Positions 1-8,274 of a stretch of 64,000 nucleotides of DNA are shown piece by piece. The notes below the pieces were generated by a model. That model searched no databases. It was not told where the DNA came from and worked only from the letters and a program-made list of their open reading frames with translations. Source of the DNA: Oceanobacillus polygoni (lineage in GTDB: Bacteria > Bacillota > Bacilli > Bacillales > Amphibacillaceae); contig NZ_PIJY01000021.1 of NCBI RefSeq assembly GCF_008304605.1, positions 50,063 through 114,062 of the forward strand. Direction: 5' to 3'. The position numbers were made by a program, and so were the translations under genes. The stretch's first letter is position 1; every line of letters begins with the position of its first letter.

Positions 1-830
1 ATGCGTTTACCATTTATAATAACGCTGCTAAAACAGTAAACGAAAAAATGCATGAGCCCGTAGAGTCCATTGATCGGGAAACAACGAAAAAGAAAATGAA
101 AGAAACGGAACAGTTGAATATATTATTGTTAGGAATTGATTCCGAGCAAGGGACAAGCGGCCGATCTGATGCAATGATGGTTCTATCACTTAATCCAACA
201 GACGACTCGATGAAGCTAATTAGTATCCCAAGAGATACGAGAACAACTATCGCCGGTAAAGGAATTGAAGATAAGATAAATCACGCTCACGCATTTGGCG
301 GTACAGAAATGTCTATAGAAACCATTGAAAATTTCTTGGATATTGAGCTAGATTATTATGTTCGAATGAACATGGATGGTCTTTCAGAGCTGGTAGATGA
401 ACTCGGAACGATTACAGTAGATAATGAGATTGCTTGGAATGATCATACATATGACTTTAATGTTGGCCCAGTTGAACTCGATGGCGATCAAACAATGGCT
501 TACGTTCGAATGCGCAAGCAAGACCCAAACGGTGATTTTGGCCGAACATCTAGACAAAGACAAGTGATTGAAGGCATTATTAACAAAGGAGCTTCTGTTG
601 GTTCCGTTACAAAAATCAACAGCACAATCGATGTTTTAGGTAATAACATGGCAACAAATCTGGATTTTGATGATATGAAGAAACTATTATCCGGATATAA
701 AAATACAAGAAAGAATATTGAAAGCTATCAGCTGCAAGGGGACGGAACGACGATTGATGGCGTTTATTATTTGATTGTATCGGGTGAGGAGATTGAGAAG
801 GTGAGAGGGATGATTGAGGGAGAGGTTTAG
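1..830 (+). CDS. LytR-CpsA-Psr (LCP) family protein, 5' end outside the window
   Basis: The frame is open from base 3 to the stop at 830. The ATG at 48 is internal: in-frame codons upstream of it encode a stretch typical of the region between the membrane anchor and the catalytic domain. LCP proteins transfer teichoic acid or other glycopolymers from lipid carriers to peptidoglycan on the outer face of the membrane. Family marks seen are the IPRDTR segment (about residue 60 after the ATG at 48), the YYVRMNMDG strand, and the arginine-rich block MRKQDPNGDFGR followed by RQRQ, which binds the polyprenyl pyrophosphate in characterised members. The N-terminal transmembrane helix must lie upstream. 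A decayed second LCP copy occurs at 10776-10891. Family is confident; the exact polymer is unknown. Confidence 0.9.
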   Translation, partial: AFTIYNNAAKTVNEKMHEPVESIDRETTKKKMKETEQLNILLLGIDSEQGTSGRSDAMMVLSLNPTDDSMKLISIPRDTRTTIAGKGIEDKINHAHAFGGTEMSIETIENFLDIELDYYVRMNMDGLSELVDELGTITVDNEIAWNDHTYDFNVGPVELDGDQTMAYVRMRKQDPNGDFGRTSRQRQVIEGIINKGASVGSVTKINSTIDVLGNNMATNLDFDDMKKLLSGYKNTRKNIESYQLQGDGTTIDGVYYLIVSGEEIEKVRGMIEGEV

Positions 831-893
831 GATAGAAGGAATTTATTAATTTAGGTTTATACTTCTGATAGGTTAGTGGGAACATTTAAAAGG

Positions 894-924
894 GGATTGC
901 TTTTTTTGAAAAGAAGGGCAATCC
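894..924 (+). terminator. possible terminator after the LCP gene
   Basis: A 7-bp stem (GGATTGC at 894-900 with GCAATCC at 918-924) carries a 17-base loop and is followed by TTTATTGTTG. It lies about 65 bases after the LCP stop. The loop is long and the T-run short, so this is a moderate call. Confidence 0.45.
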
Positions 925-955
925 TTTATTGTTGTAATCTCGGTTCATTAAAACG

Positions 956-991
956 GTAAACGACCACTTGTTTTAATAAGTGGTCGTTTAC
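956..991 (-). terminator. perfect 14-bp hairpin between convergent genes
   Basis: A perfect 14-bp inverted repeat (956-969 with 978-991, 8-base loop) lies between the LCP gene and the convergent AbrB-family gene. Read on the minus strand it is followed by CGTTTTAATG, so it most likely terminates the AbrB-family transcript. Confidence 0.6.
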
Positions 992-1095
992 ATGTATGCT
1001 TACTATTATCCTAATATCATTTAGAGTTAGTAGTTGGTTTATTACAACAATCTAATATTCTATGTGTTTACCAATCTTGTTCGAAATATAGGGTT

Positions 1096-2142
1096 TCATC
1101 TCCCCCTAAGCTTTATTTCCCTATTTTCTGCATATGAAATAAGGAAAGGCAGCAATAGAAAAATAGTTAATAAACGTATCGTTTGTAATGCTACTATAAT
1201 AGATGGATCCAGGTTTAATGCAAACGCAGTAGATGACATTTCTGCAGCACCTGCGGGAACGGTTCCCAATAAGCTGCTAGCATAGGATAAATGGGAAATC
1301 AGTGAGAATATAAGTGCAATCACTAAGCTAAATCCAAATAATAATACGATTGTTTTGACCACAGCAAAGCCAAGTTGTTTTAATTGCTTAGCAGTAGCTA
1401 TATCAAATTTTTGACCAATAATTGAGCCAATAATTACCTGTCCGATTATCGGAAGAAAGGTGGAGAAGTCTTCTAGGTTCATAAATTGATTGACTAGGAA
1501 ACCAAGCAGCATTGCATAAATAAGCGTACCAATCGGAGCTTTGATCAGCTTCGAAAGATAAATTGAAATAAAGATAATGATTAGTATGGAAAATATTTCA
1601 TAAGCGTTTAAAGGCAATAAATCTGTTGCTATCGCATTTACGGATGCTGAATGGTAATCTCTTGTTGTTCCGACAATTATTGGAATGGTTAAAACGAATA
1701 ATAATATTCTTGCGGTATGGAATGCTGCAACGATTTGTTCATTTGCACCAACTTCTTTACTCATAGCGATTACTTCAGAAGCTCCACCTGGAATACAGCT
1801 AAATAAAGAAGTTTTATAATCCAAGTTGGATTTTTTAAATAAAACTTCTGCTAGTAGAACAGAAAATAAAATCGTTAAAGGAATACTAATGAATAAAGGT
1901 AATATATAGTTTTTAATGGAGACGAAAAAACTTGTATCGACATTTATGCCTATTCCCGTACCAATAATGGCGAAGCCAATTTTAAAAATGATAGGTGTTT
2001 TTTCTACGCTTCCAAATGTGATAGAAAAAAGAATACCTGCAAATAGTGCTCCTAAGAGCCAACCTGCTGGTATATTAAAAAAATTAAATATACTACCGAA
2101 TAGGAATCCGCATAGGATGATTGCAATTTTCTTATACAGCAC
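1096..2142 (-). CDS. AbrB-family integral membrane protein (putative transporter)
   Basis: A 348-residue, highly hydrophobic protein with about ten membrane segments. It contains two copies of the AbrB duplication repeat. Each has a Pro-Gly-Ala rich turn followed by a charged or small-residue helix: IPGGASEVIA in the first half and VPAGAAEMSS in the second, each followed by a helix ending in RILL or RLLT. Members of this family are often called 'ammonia monooxygenase' or 'AbrB regulator', but no such activity is supported; the repeats and topology suggest a transporter. The start is a GTG at 2142 preceded by AAGAAGGA at good spacing. It is a single-gene unit convergent with the LCP gene. Substrate unknown. 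Confidence 0.8.
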   Translation of the reverse strand: MLYKKIAIILCGFLFGSIFNFFNIPAGWLLGALFAGILFSITFGSVEKTPIIFKIGFAIIGTGIGINVDTSFFVSIKNYILPLFISIPLTILFSVLLAEVLFKKSNLDYKTSLFSCIPGGASEVIAMSKEVGANEQIVAAFHTARILLFVLTIPIIVGTTRDYHSASVNAIATDLLPLNAYEIFSILIIIFISIYLSKLIKAPIGTLIYAMLLGFLVNQFMNLEDFSTFLPIIGQVIIGSIIGQKFDIATAKQLKQLGFAVVKTIVLLFGFSLVIALIFSLISHLSYASSLLGTVPAGAAEMSSTAFALNLDPSIIVALQTIRLLTIFLLLPFLISYAENREIKLRGR

Positions 2143-2306
2143 GCTATGTCCTTCTTTCTATGGTCGCTTAAGCATACTTTTAAGCACGTATTAGTTTGTT
2201 ATCTTATTTGTTGTCTCGTCTAGAGAGAAGACACCATGCAACAGGAATCCCTTTAGTAGAATTACATTAATAAATGGTACGATGTCCTCGCTCAGACAGG
2301 TTGTGA

Positions 2307-2849
2307 TTACCTATTGTTTATTCCACGTTGTAAATAGACGATTTCTTCCGCCAGCGCTTGAATCCTTTCCGAAACGCGTTCATCTATAATTTCATCACTA
2401 TCTTCATTAAAAGAATGATTGTGGACAAAGACATTACCTGTTGGAACTAATCCTTTAAAGTAAGATAGGATAGATCTCAAATGGTATTCCATTACAAGAA
2501 AATGTCTGTTTGACCATCCAGTCGCAATCATACCTGTTACTTTATGTTTAAATGCATATTCTGGTAAGTGGTCTAACAGGTTTTTCAAAGCTCCTGAAAT
2601 AGATGCTTGGTAAATGGGGGTACCGAATACGAGGAAATCAGCAGATAAAATCTTTTGCACAACATTCCAAGTATCTTCGCTATATGCTACTAATGGGGAA
2701 CCATTAAATAAATCAATTTCATAGTCCCTCAAGTCAATTAATTCAGTCTGTACGGTTGAGTCAAGATGTTGAGCAGCGACTAGAACATCATTTACAACGA
2801 TAGATGTCTTTTCACCAGCGAGTGCTCCTGATATTCCGACTAGTTTCAT
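2307..2849 (-). CDS. NADPH-dependent FMN reductase family protein
   Basis: A 180-residue flavodoxin-fold protein. The N-terminal phosphate-binding loop has the form GISGALAGEKTS, and the FMN-binding motif GTPIYQASISGALKNLLD appears near residues 76-93, both typical of the NADPH-dependent FMN reductase family (SsuE/azoreductase-like). Such enzymes reduce free flavin or quinone/azo compounds in the cytoplasm. The ATG at 2849 is preceded by GAGGT at suitable spacing. It stands alone, with no monooxygenase gene beside it, so the physiological partner cannot be inferred. Confidence 0.82.
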   Translation of the reverse strand: MKLVGISGALAGEKTSIVVNDVLVAAQHLDSTVQTELIDLRDYEIDLFNGSPLVAYSEDTWNVVQKILSADFLVFGTPIYQASISGALKNLLDHLPEYAFKHKVTGMIATGWSNRHFLVMEYHLRSILSYFKGLVPTGNVFVHNHSFNEDSDEIIDERVSERIQALAEEIVYLQRGINNR

Positions 2850-3210
2850 CGTTTCTACCTCATTTCAATTTATTATATTGGATGTCTAGTACGAGTCTAT
2901 CATTTAAGGAGAGAAGGTTCTATTCTTAGGATTAACTTGAAGGTGTTCGTAGTTACTTCTTGAATGATGTTGTGTAAAGTTACTGCATTATAATTTCCAT
3001 TAAAGCTGTGAAGTATGGAGAACACGCCTAACCCATTAATTAAAAGGAAAGTGATGGATGATTAAAACAAGGCTAAAAATCCCATTTTAAGGTGATTACA
3101 TACTTTATACCCATGAAATGGAAAAAGGGGTACTAACGATTCATTCTTCCGATTTTGTATATAAATTTTCCTAAAACTTATATATCATAAGTAGTAAATA
3201 CATTGGAGGG
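2850..3210. other. intergenic region without recognisable gene
   Basis: About 360 bases between divergent genes. I see no open frame with a ribosome-binding site, no hairpin-T run and no clear sigma-A pair. A TTGTAT and TATATA-rich stretch near 3155-3190 could hold the promoter of the next gene. Confidence 0.3.
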
Positions 3211-3828
3211 ATGAAAGGAAAAATGAAAAACCAAAACCAAAATGAAGTAGTTGAAAAACAGGAAGATAATAAAGGGAAAGAAGGAAAGCTAGGTAATTAC
3301 TTTCAATATGTGATGCAAGTCATAAAGGAGCCAGATCATCTTCTTTCAGATGAAACGCAAGGCAAGCAGCAATTCGGTCTTATTACGTTAATAGCTTTTC
3401 TTGGTCTTATATTACTAAGTAATGTTATTGGTATTTTTACATATTTAGATGCATTGCGTTACCTTGGATTCAGTGATTACTTCAATTACTTTGAACGTAC
3501 TATTGCTTACGCGGTAGCACTAGCTTTATTGCTGTTTGTTTTAAAAAATGTCGCTAATAAAAATGGAAAAACATATGACCTGAACTTTTTCTTTGAAAAA
3601 CTAGGTGCACTGCTTGTGTTTCCAAGCATATTATTATTAGTGTCCATTCCGTTAGAGCTTGTAGATATCACCATCTATTCATGGTTTAGTTCATTAGCAT
3701 ATACATTCTTGTATTTATCTATATTTTTGATTTCTTACTTCTTTGTTGCAAAAAATAACTTAAAGACAGCAGTATTGTTCGTTGCTGGTTTCTATTTCGT
3801 TTATCGACTTATTTTTTTAATTCTTTAA
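3211..3828 (+). CDS. Small multi-pass membrane protein, Yip1-like
   Basis: A 205-residue protein with a charged, Gln/Asn/Lys-rich N-terminus (about residues 1-45) followed by five predicted membrane helices. The layout resembles Yip1-domain/DUF membrane proteins of Firmicutes, whose role is unknown. The start is uncertain: the ATG at 3211 directly abuts GGAGGG, which is too close for initiation, whereas the in-frame ATG at 3223 lies 12 bases from GGAGGG and 3 from AAAGGA. The shorter product is therefore plausible. It is a single transcription unit closed by a good terminator. Confidence 0.7.
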   Translation: MKGKMKNQNQNEVVEKQEDNKGKEGKLGNYFQYVMQVIKEPDHLLSDETQGKQQFGLITLIAFLGLILLSNVIGIFTYLDALRYLGFSDYFNYFERTIAYAVALALLLFVLKNVANKNGKTYDLNFFFEKLGALLVFPSILLLVSIPLELVDITIYSWFSSLAYTFLYLSIFLISYFFVAKNNLKTAVLFVAGFYFVYRLIFLIL

Positions 3829-3833
3829 GAGTG

Positions 3834-3875
3834 AAAGGCATTTGCCACGTTAGGTGGTAAATGCCTTTTATTTTG
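3834..3875 (+). terminator. Rho-independent terminator
   Basis: AAAGGCATTT (3834-3843) pairs with AAATGCCTTT (3859-3868), followed by TATTTTG. It starts just after the stop of the Yip1-like gene. Confidence 0.85.
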
Positions 3876-4334
3876 TTATGATTTTTTAGGGGAGAATTTA
3901 TCTTCTTAAGACGATTGTTTGGAACTAGTTACAACGATCTTTGATTAATTTATTTACGATAATGATTAATTTAATCGGAAATATTTAGAATACCCACTTT
4001 AATTAAAGTTTAATTTGGTGTGTTGGGGGAGGGGGCAAATTGATAAAGGAAAGAAAAATAAGGGGATCTTATTATCAATATGAATCAAAGTTAGGTCTGT
4101 TAGAAATTAAAAGGTGCTTATTTACTAACTGATGACGGAGTATATAAGAGATGTTTTGAGAGTGATTGCACGTACAATTAGTGTATATTTCTTATGGATA
4201 AATTTTTCTAATAGTACAATTTCTGTTTTGGTTATTTATCTTACTTTTAGTAATAGGCACTCTATAAATTATGTGTATAAAATACACAAGAACTTCTGCA
4301 TCTCAATTTTCAATACTTAAATATTTTACAGTGA
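3876..4334. other. intergenic region upstream of the first TRAP operon
   Basis: About 460 AT-rich bases with no convincing gene. A 62-codon open frame at 4132-4320 has no ribosome-binding site and an unlikely composition. Regulatory signals are concentrated in the last 100 bases and are listed separately. Confidence 0.4.
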
Positions 4335-4362
4335 GAGTGAATTTTCTATTGACTTTTCACTC
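4335..4362. promoter_or_regulatory. inverted repeat overlapping the -35 box (candidate operator)
   Basis: GAGTGAA (4335-4341) and TTCACTC (4356-4362) form a perfect 7-bp inverted repeat with a 14-base gap, and the -35 hexamer lies inside it. This geometry fits a dimeric regulator, possibly the XRE-cupin protein encoded at the end of the operon. That link is inference. Confidence 0.45.
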
Positions 4363-4377
4363 CAGCTTAATTATAAT
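4349..4377 (+). promoter_or_regulatory. sigma-A promoter of the TRAP/lyase/dehydrogenase operon
   Basis: TTGACT (4349-4354), a 17-base spacer and TATAAT (4372-4377), 60 bases upstream of the dctP start. Confidence 0.82.
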
Positions 4378-4405
4378 ACTTTTTAAATAGAGCGATAATT
4401 CTAAA

Positions 4406-4419
4406 TGTAAACGATTACT
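4406..4419 (+). promoter_or_regulatory. cre box (CcpA operator)
   Basis: TGTAAACGATTACT matches the cre consensus TGWAANCGNTNWCA at all but the last base. It lies just downstream of the TATAAT box, where CcpA would block transcription. It implies carbon catabolite repression of the operon. Confidence 0.7.
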
Positions 4420-4436
4420 AAAGTAGGAGGGATGAA

Positions 4437-5519
4437 ATGAGAGTAAAAAGCACTGTACTATTGTTACTTTTGTCTTTATTAGTTGTATTAAGTGCTTGTC
4501 AACCATATCAAACAATTGCTGAAGGAGAACAACGGGTCTATGAATGGCGAATGGTAACACATCAAATTCCGGGGACAGCTCGCTATGAAGGTACAATTCG
4601 GGAATTTGCAAAAGCAGTGGAAGAAATTTCTAATGGACGACTTATTATTGAACCATTTGGCGCAGATATCCTTTTCCCAACAAATGAATCATTCGATATG
4701 GTGAAAAATGGGGTAGTAGAAATAGCCGCTGTATATACAGGTTTCTGGACAGGGAAAGATCCAGTATTTGCACTTGGTGGTGGAACCATACCTGGGGATC
4801 CGATTAACGGATTTGAAGAGCATTTCTATCGTTCTGATCAATTAAAACCAATTATTGATGAGGCATATGAAAAGCACGGAATTCAAAATCTCGGGGCGTT
4901 TGATTATGCGCCTGAAGAAGTGTTGATCTCAAGAGTACCCATTCGTTCAATAGAAGACTTCAGAGGTAAAAATATTAGAGCTGCAGGAGTTGCAAGTTTG
5001 TATTACAGTAAGCTCGGTGCATCAGCAATCTCCTTATCTGCTCCAGAAATTTATACAGGACTTCAATTAGGGACTGTTGAAGCTGCAGAATTTAATGACT
5101 ATCTTGTAAATGGAGAAATGGGATTGGATGAGGTAACTAAATACGTTATTGAGCCCGCCCTTCATGTTGGACCAAGCACAGATAAGGAATTGATTGTCAA
5201 TCCAAACGCGTGGGAAGAGCTTCCGGAAGACCTTAAAGCTGCTCTTTACGTGGCTCGTGATAAGATTCGCTATGAGTCCGCAATTGCCTATGGAGTTGAA
5301 AATCAAAAAGCGAAACAAGAATGGATGGAAAACCCTGACATAGAGTTCATTCAACTCCCTGAAGAAGACGTTGAAAAAATGCGGGAAGAAGCCTTTGAAC
5401 TTTTGAATAATTATAAAACCAAGAGTGAGGCAAGTAAAGAGTATGTAGAAGAATATGCAAAGGTTCTAGCTGATTTAGGGTATCTAGAAGAAGCAAAAAT
5501 ACTCGGATATGAGGATTGA
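4437..5519 (+). CDS. dctP: TRAP transporter solute-binding protein (DctP family)
   Basis: A 360-residue extracytoplasmic lipoprotein. It has a hydrophobic signal with lipobox LSAC (Cys about 21) and then the DctP-type fold. The conserved Arg that binds a substrate carboxylate lies in the FRGKNIRAAG segment (about residue 181), followed by the APEIYTGLQLGTVEAAE helix typical of the family. The ATG is preceded by AGGAGG with a 6-base gap. First gene of an operon with DctQ, DctM, a DapA-family lyase and an aldehyde dehydrogenase. The binding protein captures an organic acid, most often a carboxylate. A hydroxyproline-related substrate is suggested only by the downstream enzymes. Confidence 0.93.
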   Translation: MRVKSTVLLLLLSLLVVLSACQPYQTIAEGEQRVYEWRMVTHQIPGTARYEGTIREFAKAVEEISNGRLIIEPFGADILFPTNESFDMVKNGVVEIAAVYTGFWTGKDPVFALGGGTIPGDPINGFEEHFYRSDQLKPIIDEAYEKHGIQNLGAFDYAPEEVLISRVPIRSIEDFRGKNIRAAGVASLYYSKLGASAISLSAPEIYTGLQLGTVEAAEFNDYLVNGEMGLDEVTKYVIEPALHVGPSTDKELIVNPNAWEELPEDLKAALYVARDKIRYESAIAYGVENQKAKQEWMENPDIEFIQLPEEDVEKMREEAFELLNNYKTKSEASKEYVEEYAKVLADLGYLEEAKILGYED

Positions 5520-5531
5520 GGTGATGGAAGA

Positions 5532-6029
5532 ATGAAACCAATTATCAAAGGAATTGACTCATTATCTTCCATCGCTGGTAAAATTTCAGGCTATCTTATA
5601 ATCCCATTAACATTAGTTATGATATATACCATTATTATGCGTAGGATCTTTTCAAATTCTCCCGATTGGGGTTTTGAAGTGTCAATTTTCATTTTTGGTA
5701 TTTCAATCCTGCTTGCCGGTGCAGATGTATTAAGATTAAAAGGGCATGTTGCAGTAGATATTATCTATGCCCATCTCTCAGAACGTTGGGGCCGCATAAT
5801 GTACACTTTTTCTTTACTTATCATAATAGTTGTGTGTTCATTTCTATTATTCAAAGGAATGGAAGTGGCTGTTGAGTCGACTCGAATACTTGAGCATTCA
5901 TCCCATCAGAGTTCATTCAATCCGCAAATTTGGTGGTTTAAATGGTTTATTCCCATCGGAGGACTGCTCTTATGGCTTCAGGCATGGGCTGAAATCTATA
6001 AAGTCTGGCGGGAGGGTGAGCAAGAATGA
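5532..6029 (+). CDS. dctQ: TRAP transporter small permease (DctQ)
   Basis: A 165-residue protein with four predicted membrane helices, matching the DctQ family in length and order. It has the typical amphipathic segment ADVLRLKGHVAVDIIY after helix 2. It forms the membrane complex with DctM and couples sodium-driven uptake to the DctP binding protein. It begins 12 bases after dctP and overlaps the start of dctM by 4 bases, which indicates translational coupling. Confidence 0.92.
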   Translation: MKPIIKGIDSLSSIAGKISGYLIIPLTLVMIYTIIMRRIFSNSPDWGFEVSIFIFGISILLAGADVLRLKGHVAVDIIYAHLSERWGRIMYTFSLLIIIVVCSFLLFKGMEVAVESTRILEHSSHQSSFNPQIWWFKWFIPIGGLLLWLQAWAEIYKVWREGEQE

Positions 6030-7345
6030 TGTGGTTTTTTGAATATGCACCAATTGCTATGTTTGTTTTATTGTTGGTTTTGTTGTTTTTAGGAATTCCA
6101 ATAGCGTTCTCTCTTGGAGCAGTGGGAGTATTTTTTGCTTTAATAATGTGGGGAATTGACAGTACAGCTCTCCTCCCAAGTGCTGTTTGGGGTGTAATGA
6201 ATAACTTCACACTCATTGCAATACCTTTATTTATATTGATGTCTGTTTTGCTGGAAAAAACGAACATTATATCGGAAGTATTCGATTCTGTATATAAATG
6301 GTCCGGCGGTTTTCGTGGAGGACTTGCAATTGCTGCTATTATTGTGGGAGCAATTATCGGTTCAATTTCTGGTGTTGTTGCAGCCGGTGTCATCGGGTTG
6401 GGATTAATCGCTTTACCTCAGATGATGAAATACAAGTATAACGAAAATCTTAGTCTGGGTTCAATTATGGGTGGAGGTACTCTTGGGCAAATCATCCCTC
6501 CTAATCTTAATATGGTGGTCTATGGAGCAATCACGGGGGTATCTGTATCCAGTTTATTTGCTGGGGGGTTAAGTGCAGGATTCCTTCTTATTTTCTTTTT
6601 CATTGTGTATATTTTGATACAAGCCTACCGTAAGAAGGATGCAGCACCTGCACTCGCTAAAGAAGATCGTGCTTCATTTAAAGAAAAGGTGACCTCTCTT
6701 AAATCCATCACACTTCCCATCATATTGATTATTATTGTCATTGGCTCCATATTCACTGGTGTGGCCACTCCAACAGAGGGAGCAGCTGTGGGGGTTTTGG
6801 GTACGGTATTGATAGGGTTTGGAACAAAGCGCTTAAACTGGAATAAAACGCAAGAGGCTATTAAAGAATCGACCAAAATGACTGGAATGGTTGGCTGGAT
6901 ATTGATTGGGGCTGCAACATTTAGTGCAGTATTCTCCGGGGTTGGCGGGAACCAGCTCGTTTCTGATTTGGCTCAAGCAGCTCCGGGTGGAAGATGGGGA
7001 GTTTTAGTATTTTCACTTTTGTTTATTATTCTGCTTGGCATGTTTCTAGAAACGATGGCGTTGATTATGCTTGCGGCTCCAATTATAACCCCAATTATAG
7101 TGGAAGCTGGTTTCGATCCGTTGTGGTGGGCCGTATTATTTATGGTCGTTCTTCAAATGGCATTTTTGACACCGCCGTTTGGCTTTGCAATTTTCTATTT
7201 GAAGAGCGCAGTCGGAGATAAAGTTGCAATCAACAAGATTTATCGAGCAACTTTACCATTTATAGCAATACAGTTACTTGTAGCAATTACTTTAATTATC
7301 TTTCCCATACTTGCTGTATGGTTGCCAAATCTACTAAATAATTAA
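6026..7345 (+). CDS. dctM: TRAP transporter large permease (DctM)
   Basis: A 439-residue, 11-12 helix permease. The family motifs are visible: the SGSISGVVAAG-like helix-breaking segment in the first half (IGSISGVVAAGVIGLG), GGTLGQIIPPN, and the second-half counterpart with LTPPFGFAIFYLKS. These repeats form the sodium and substrate sites in the inverted-repeat elevator fold. It overlaps dctQ by 4 bases. The stop is 16 bases before the lyase gene, so uptake and catabolism are co-transcribed. Confidence 0.93.
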   Translation: MMWFFEYAPIAMFVLLLVLLFLGIPIAFSLGAVGVFFALIMWGIDSTALLPSAVWGVMNNFTLIAIPLFILMSVLLEKTNIISEVFDSVYKWSGGFRGGLAIAAIIVGAIIGSISGVVAAGVIGLGLIALPQMMKYKYNENLSLGSIMGGGTLGQIIPPNLNMVVYGAITGVSVSSLFAGGLSAGFLLIFFFIVYILIQAYRKKDAAPALAKEDRASFKEKVTSLKSITLPIILIIIVIGSIFTGVATPTEGAAVGVLGTVLIGFGTKRLNWNKTQEAIKESTKMTGMVGWILIGAATFSAVFSGVGGNQLVSDLAQAAPGGRWGVLVFSLLFIILLGMFLETMALIMLAAPIITPIIVEAGFDPLWWAVLFMVVLQMAFLTPPFGFAIFYLKSAVGDKVAINKIYRATLPFIAIQLLVAITLIIFPILAVWLPNLLNN

Positions 7346-7361
7346 TAGGGAGGAAAAGTAA

Positions 7362-8255
7362 ATGACAAAAATAGAAGGTGTTTTTCCAGTTCTAATTACA
7401 CCAATGTTAAATGAACAAGATATTGATTGGGAAGGTTTCAAAAAAAATATTGAACAATTTATCAATGAAGGTGTTGCAGGGATTGCAATTAATGGTAGTA
7501 CAGGTGAATTTGTAAGTCTGACGAAAGAAGAGCGATTTAAAGCGGTAGAAATTGCAGTCGAACAAGTGGATGGGCGGATTCCACTAATCGTTGGAACTGC
7601 TGCTGAAACGACTAGAGATGCAATTGAATACACGCAACAAGCAGAACGAGCAGGAGCAACAGCTGCCTTGTTAATTAACTCCTATTATGCGCATCCAAAA
7701 GAAAATGAAATTTATGAGCACTTTAAAGCAGTTGCTGAATCTGTTCAGTTCCCAATTATGATTTATAATAATCCATTTACCTCAGGTGTGGACATTAGTG
7801 CTGAAACGATTTTAAAGGTTGGCCGTGATGTTGATAATATAACTCATATCAAAGAATCAAGCGGAGATATTACCAAAGCAAGAGACATTGTAAGGCAAGG
7901 TAAAGGCTCTATCGAAGTGTTCTGTGGTTCTGAGAATCTTGCGCTTGAATCATTTTTAGTTGGAGCTGTGGGCTGGATTTCCCCAGCTGGTAATATTGTT
8001 CCAGGACTGGTTACAGATTTATATAATTATGTTCAAAATAATGAAATTGAAAGTGCCTGGGAGCTTTATGACAGACTATTACCACTTTGTAATTTCCTTG
8101 AAGAGTCTGGGAAGTATGTTCAACTTTCAAAAAGGGCAATGGAACTGCAAGGTCTAGCAGGTGGACCGTGCCGTAAGCCAAAATTAGGGTTAAATGAAGA
8201 AGAGGAAGCACAGTTAAAAGAACTTATGGGAAGCTTGGAAGTCATAAAAAATTAA
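7362..8255 (+). CDS. DapA-superfamily lyase/deaminase (pyrroline-4-hydroxy-2-carboxylate deaminase-like)
   Basis: A 297-residue class I aldolase-type TIM barrel. Catalytic marks are NGSTGE (residues 44-49), Tyr135 in IYNNPF and the Schiff-base Lys164 in IKESSGD. It aligns without gaps to the lyase of the hydroxyproline cluster at 35849-36742, with about 60% identity over the first 170 residues by eye. The same reaction (deamination of 1-pyrroline-4-hydroxy-2-carboxylate to 2-oxoglutarate semialdehyde) is therefore likely. A 5-dehydro-4-deoxyglucarate dehydratase role is the main alternative. It is unlikely to be the lysine-biosynthetic DapA, given the operon with an aldehyde dehydrogenase and TRAP genes. 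Confidence 0.78.
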   Translation: MTKIEGVFPVLITPMLNEQDIDWEGFKKNIEQFINEGVAGIAINGSTGEFVSLTKEERFKAVEIAVEQVDGRIPLIVGTAAETTRDAIEYTQQAERAGATAALLINSYYAHPKENEIYEHFKAVAESVQFPIMIYNNPFTSGVDISAETILKVGRDVDNITHIKESSGDITKARDIVRQGKGSIEVFCGSENLALESFLVGAVGWISPAGNIVPGLVTDLYNYVQNNEIESAWELYDRLLPLCNFLEESGKYVQLSKRAMELQGLAGGPCRKPKLGLNEEEEAQLKELMGSLEVIKN

Positions 8256-8274
8256 AAAGGAAAGGAGAATAAAC

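Noticed and set aside
1096..2142. Annotation as AbrB transcription factor or ammonia monooxygenase
   Set aside because: The protein is an integral membrane protein with two internal repeats; no DNA-binding or metal-oxygenase motif is seen.
4132..4320. 62-codon open frame upstream of the first TRAP operon
   Set aside because: No ribosome-binding site, aromatic/Asn-rich low-quality composition, and it lies in an AT-rich promoter region.
7362..8255. Annotation as dihydrodipicolinate synthase (lysine biosynthesis)
   Set aside because: Catabolic operon context and a close paralogue in the hydroxyproline island argue against DapA.
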